Assembly (NCBI GenBank): GCA_015223015.1
Contig: JADFWK010000165.1
Location: forward strand, 1-6,717
DNA length: 6,717 nt
Direction of reading: 5' to 3'
DNA from: Pseudomonadota bacterium
Lineage (GTDB): Bacteria > Desulfobacterota > DSM-4660 > Desulfatiglandales > B25-G16
Shown here: in pieces, positions 4,290 through 6,717 of the stretch
How positions within the stretch are numbered: the first letter of the stretch is position 1
Layout: each line of letters opens with the position of its first letter
The notes under the pieces: generated by a model
Database searches by the model: none
Seen by the model: the letters and a program-made list of their open reading frames with translations, nothing else
What the model was told of the DNA's origin: nothing
Translations under genes and position numbers: made by a program

Positions 4290-6717
4290 TCAACTTGCTG
4301 CCTCCAGAAAGGCACCGGTCATAGACAGCATCTGTTCTCGCATGAATCCCCTCTGCTGGACAGCCCCTGATGGGCAAGCGGCCGCACAGGCCCCACAGCC
4401 CTGGCACAGAATCTCGTTCACCCTGGCTACCCTGGTTTCTATATCTACCTTGATGGCGGCATAAGAACAGATCTGCTCACAGATACCACATCCCGCACAG
4501 ATATCCTCATTTACCGAGCTAACAATACCCTCGGCCATAACCTCATCCTTAACCAGGACAGTAATTGCACGGGATGCCGCTGCCTTTGCCTGGGAAATAG
4601 TTCCTTCTATTAACTTGGGAGAGTGGGCCAATCCACAGACAAATATCCCTGCGGAAGAAAAATCTACAGGCCTCAGCTTTGCATGAGCCTCCATGAAAAA
4701 GCCATCCTGATTCGTAGCCACCTTAAAGAGCTTTGAAAGCACACCATTATCATCCTGCGGTACGACAGCCGAGGCCAGGGTTATAATATCGCTATCTATC
4801 TCCACAGGCATCTTGATTACCTGATCTGTAACAATCACCTTTAATTTCCCACCCCTTTTTTCAACCGTGGGTTTATCATCTATTTCGTAAGGGATAAAAT
4901 GAATACCTTTGGATCGCGCCTCTCTGTATAAATCTTCTCTTTCTCCATAGGTTCTTATATCCCTGTAGAGTATAAAGATGTCCATATCAGGGTTTAATTG
5001 TTTTAGGGCCAACGCACTGTGGATGGAATGGGTGCAGCACACCTTGCTGCAATAAGGCCTGCTTGGCTCCCTGGAGCCAACACACTGGATAAAAACAGCA
5101 CTGTTTACCTCCTTCAGCCTGCTGGCATTGTGCATAATTTCCTGATCCAGATCCAAAGATAACAAGATATTGGGATCTTCACCGTAGAGATACTCTTCAG
5201 GCTCGTAACTCTTTGCCCCATTTGCTATAATAGCCGCGCCGTAACTCACCTCTGTTTCTTTACCCCTGGCATTGACCAGTTTGGATCGAAAATTTCCTAT
5301 AATGCCATCTACCTCCTTGATTTCAGTCTGCAAATGCACATCAATCAGTGGATGGTCAGTAACTCTTTTAACCATTTGTTCAAGATAGGGCTGTACACTT
5401 TCATCCTTCCATGTGGTATGTAATCTAAAAGCATGACCGCCCAGTCTATCCTGCCTCTCTATTAAACAGGCATTAAATCCCTGTTCGGCCAGTTCCAAGG
5501 CCGCTGTCATCCCGGCCACGCCCCCACCGACAACCAGGGCTTCCGGGCAGACCGGCTGGGGGACTGGATAAAGCTGCTCCAATGTAGCGGCCTTTGCCAC
5601 TGCCATGTGCATCAGATCCTTTGCCTTTTCCGTGGCCCGTTCCGGCTCCTGCATGTGGACCCACGTACATTGATCCCGGATATTGGCCATCTCAAACAGA
5701 TAGGGATTAAGGCCGGCTTCCCTGCATGTCTCTCTGAATAATGCCTCATGTGTTCTCGGTGTACATGATGCTACCACCAACCTGTTTAAACCCCTTTCCA
5801 TAATGACCTGTTTAATCTTTGCCTGGGTATCTTCCGAACACGAGAAGAGATTATCTTCTGCATATTCCACATGTGGAAGAGTCTTTGCGTATTCAACAAT
5901 CGCAGGTACGTCTGCTACCCCGCCTATGTTTATGCCGCAGTGGCAGATAAAGACGCCGATTTTTATTGGTTCTTTACTAACATCCCGTTCAGGCGGATAC
6001 TCCTTTGTCTTGACTCTGGTCCCCCTTACTTCTGAAAGGGCAGAGGTAGCCGAGGCTGCAGCCGCACTTGCCTGGGCAACGGTATCGGGGATATCCTTGG
6101 GAGCCTCAAGAGTTCCACATACATAGATCCCCGCTCTTGATGTGCTAACAGGTTCAAAACTACTGGTGTGCACAAAATTGTAGTGGTCCAGCTCAATGCC
6201 GAGTTTATTTGCCAGGTCAATAGAGTCTTGATGTATATCCATGCCTACTGATAAGACTACTATATCAAAGTCTTCCTGCACCCTTCGTCCTGCCTCATCT
6301 GTATACAGAATCTTGAGGCTTCCCGGCTCATCACCCGCCAATATATTATTGATCCTCGATTTTACAAAGCGGATCCCCATCTCCTCTTTGGCCCGGTTAT
6401 AGTACCGCTCAAAGTCTTTACCATAGGTGCGCACATCTATATAGAAGATAGCGGCGTCTACTGGTATAGAGGAGTGTTCTTTGGCTATCATGGCCTCTTT
6501 TATGGCATAGGTGCAACAGACAGACGAACAATAACCTCTATCCCCTGTATGGATATTCCTTGAACCCACACACTGTATCCAGGCGATCTTTTTAGGTTCC
6601 TTTTTATCTGAGGGTCTTACAAGATGACCCTTATAAGGGCCGGATGCGCTCAGGATGCGTTCAAATTCCAGGCTGGTAACAACATTGGGGAAATGATTAT
6701 ATTGATAGGTATCATTA
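4290..6717 (-). CDS. hdrA: HdrA-like iron-sulfur flavoprotein, tandem (fused) form, 5' partial
   Basis: The frame is open to the right edge, giving 808 visible residues; the N-terminus is cut off. HdrA is the FAD-containing, electron-bifurcating subunit of cytoplasmic heterodisulfide reductase complexes. Two HdrA units lie in tandem. Unit 1 (visible residues 1 to about 230) shows only the rear part: NVVTSLEFERILSASGPY, CVGSR at 49-53, YCSSVCC at 62-68 and AGIYVCGTLEAPKDIPDT. Unit 2 starts at about 250 with the HdrA N-terminal domain (CHCG at 258-261, Cys293, SCTPRTHEALF with Cys318, Cys350), then the FAD motif GGGVAGM at 397-403, CVGSR at 545-549, YCSKVCC at 555-561 and AGIFVCGLAHSPK. It ends with two [4Fe-4S] motifs, CAGCGICEQIC at 740-750 and CQGCGACAAAC at 771-781. 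Unit 2 has no cysteine between GGHA (429) and CVGSR (545), so the inserted ferredoxin of classical HdrA is absent there. A GTG at 6569 is internal (within CVGSR), not a start. HdrB and HdrC are not seen. The family call is secure; the acceptors are unknown. Confidence 0.93.
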   Translation of the reverse strand, partial: NDTYQYNHFPNVVTSLEFERILSASGPYKGHLVRPSDKKEPKKIAWIQCVGSRNIHTGDRGYCSSVCCTYAIKEAMIAKEHSSIPVDAAIFYIDVRTYGKDFERYYNRAKEEMGIRFVKSRINNILAGDEPGSLKILYTDEAGRRVQEDFDIVVLSVGMDIHQDSIDLANKLGIELDHYNFVHTSSFEPVSTSRAGIYVCGTLEAPKDIPDTVAQASAAAASATSALSEVRGTRVKTKEYPPERDVSKEPIKIGVFICHCGINIGGVADVPAIVEYAKTLPHVEYAEDNLFSCSEDTQAKIKQVIMERGLNRLVVASCTPRTHEALFRETCREAGLNPYLFEMANIRDQCTWVHMQEPERATEKAKDLMHMAVAKAATLEQLYPVPQPVCPEALVVGGGVAGMTAALELAEQGFNACLIERQDRLGGHAFRLHTTWKDESVQPYLEQMVKRVTDHPLIDVHLQTEIKEVDGIIGNFRSKLVNARGKETEVSYGAAIIANGAKSYEPEEYLYGEDPNILLSLDLDQEIMHNASRLKEVNSAVFIQCVGSREPSRPYCSKVCCTHSIHSALALKQLNPDMDIFILYRDIRTYGEREDLYREARSKGIHFIPYEIDDKPTVEKRGGKLKVIVTDQVIKMPVEIDSDIITLASAVVPQDDNGVLSKLFKVATNQDGFFMEAHAKLRPVDFSSAGIFVCGLAHSPKLIEGTISQAKAAASRAITVLVKDEVMAEGIVSSVNEDICAGCGICEQICSYAAIKVDIETRVARVNEILCQGCGACAAACPSGAVQQRGFMREQMLSMTGAFLEAAS

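Noticed and set aside
6567..6569. GTG as the start codon of the HdrA-like gene
   Set aside because: It lies inside the conserved CVGSR motif, and the frame continues upstream to the window edge with HdrA-like sequence, so the gene is partial rather than starting here.
1..6717. CRISPR array, tRNA or rRNA
   Set aside because: No regularly spaced direct repeats or RNA gene signatures were seen on reading both strands.

Overview
This window looks like bacterial chromosome from an anaerobe with a formate/heterodisulfide-reductase type energy metabolism. The gene content (a large HdrA-like flavoprotein, MvhD, a molybdopterin formate dehydrogenase and an FrhB/FdhB-family partner), together with a fragment of a sigma-54 activator, fits a sulfate-reducing or syntrophic member of the Desulfobacterota (Deltaproteobacteria) best. 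Other anaerobes, such as clostridial sulfate reducers or Chloroflexota, cannot be excluded. The taxonomic call is inference; no rRNA or other marker gene is present.

Layout. Positions 1-300 (+ strand) hold the start of the AAA+ domain of a sigma-54-dependent activator, open at the left edge. Its homology stops abruptly just before the GAFTGA loop, and the frame ends in unrelated residues at 408. Positions 301-512 are somewhat AT-rich, with no gene I can identify. From 513 to the right edge everything is on the minus strand and reads as one operon, in transcription order: hdrA (5' end outside the window, stop at 4290), a 114-bp gap with two small hairpins, mvhD (3744-4175), fdhA (1724-3754) and fdhB (513-1727). 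The last three are tightly coupled: mvhD/fdhA overlap by 11 nt and fdhA/fdhB by 4 nt, each with a strong Shine-Dalgarno inside the upstream gene.

How the genes work together (inference from family knowledge). FdhA would oxidise formate or reduce CO2 at a Mo/W bis-MGD site with cysteine rather than selenocysteine. FdhB, a flavin and iron-sulfur protein, would hold the local electron relay. MvhD, a [2Fe-2S] protein, would pass electrons to HdrA, whose FAD is the likely bifurcation site. In methanogens the related Fdh/Mvh-HdrABC complexes couple formate or H2 oxidation to ferredoxin and heterodisulfide reduction. Here the HdrA is an unusual tandem protein: the end of one HdrA-like unit is fused to a second unit. 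HdrB and HdrC are not in the window, so the low-potential and high-potential acceptors cannot be read from this sequence.
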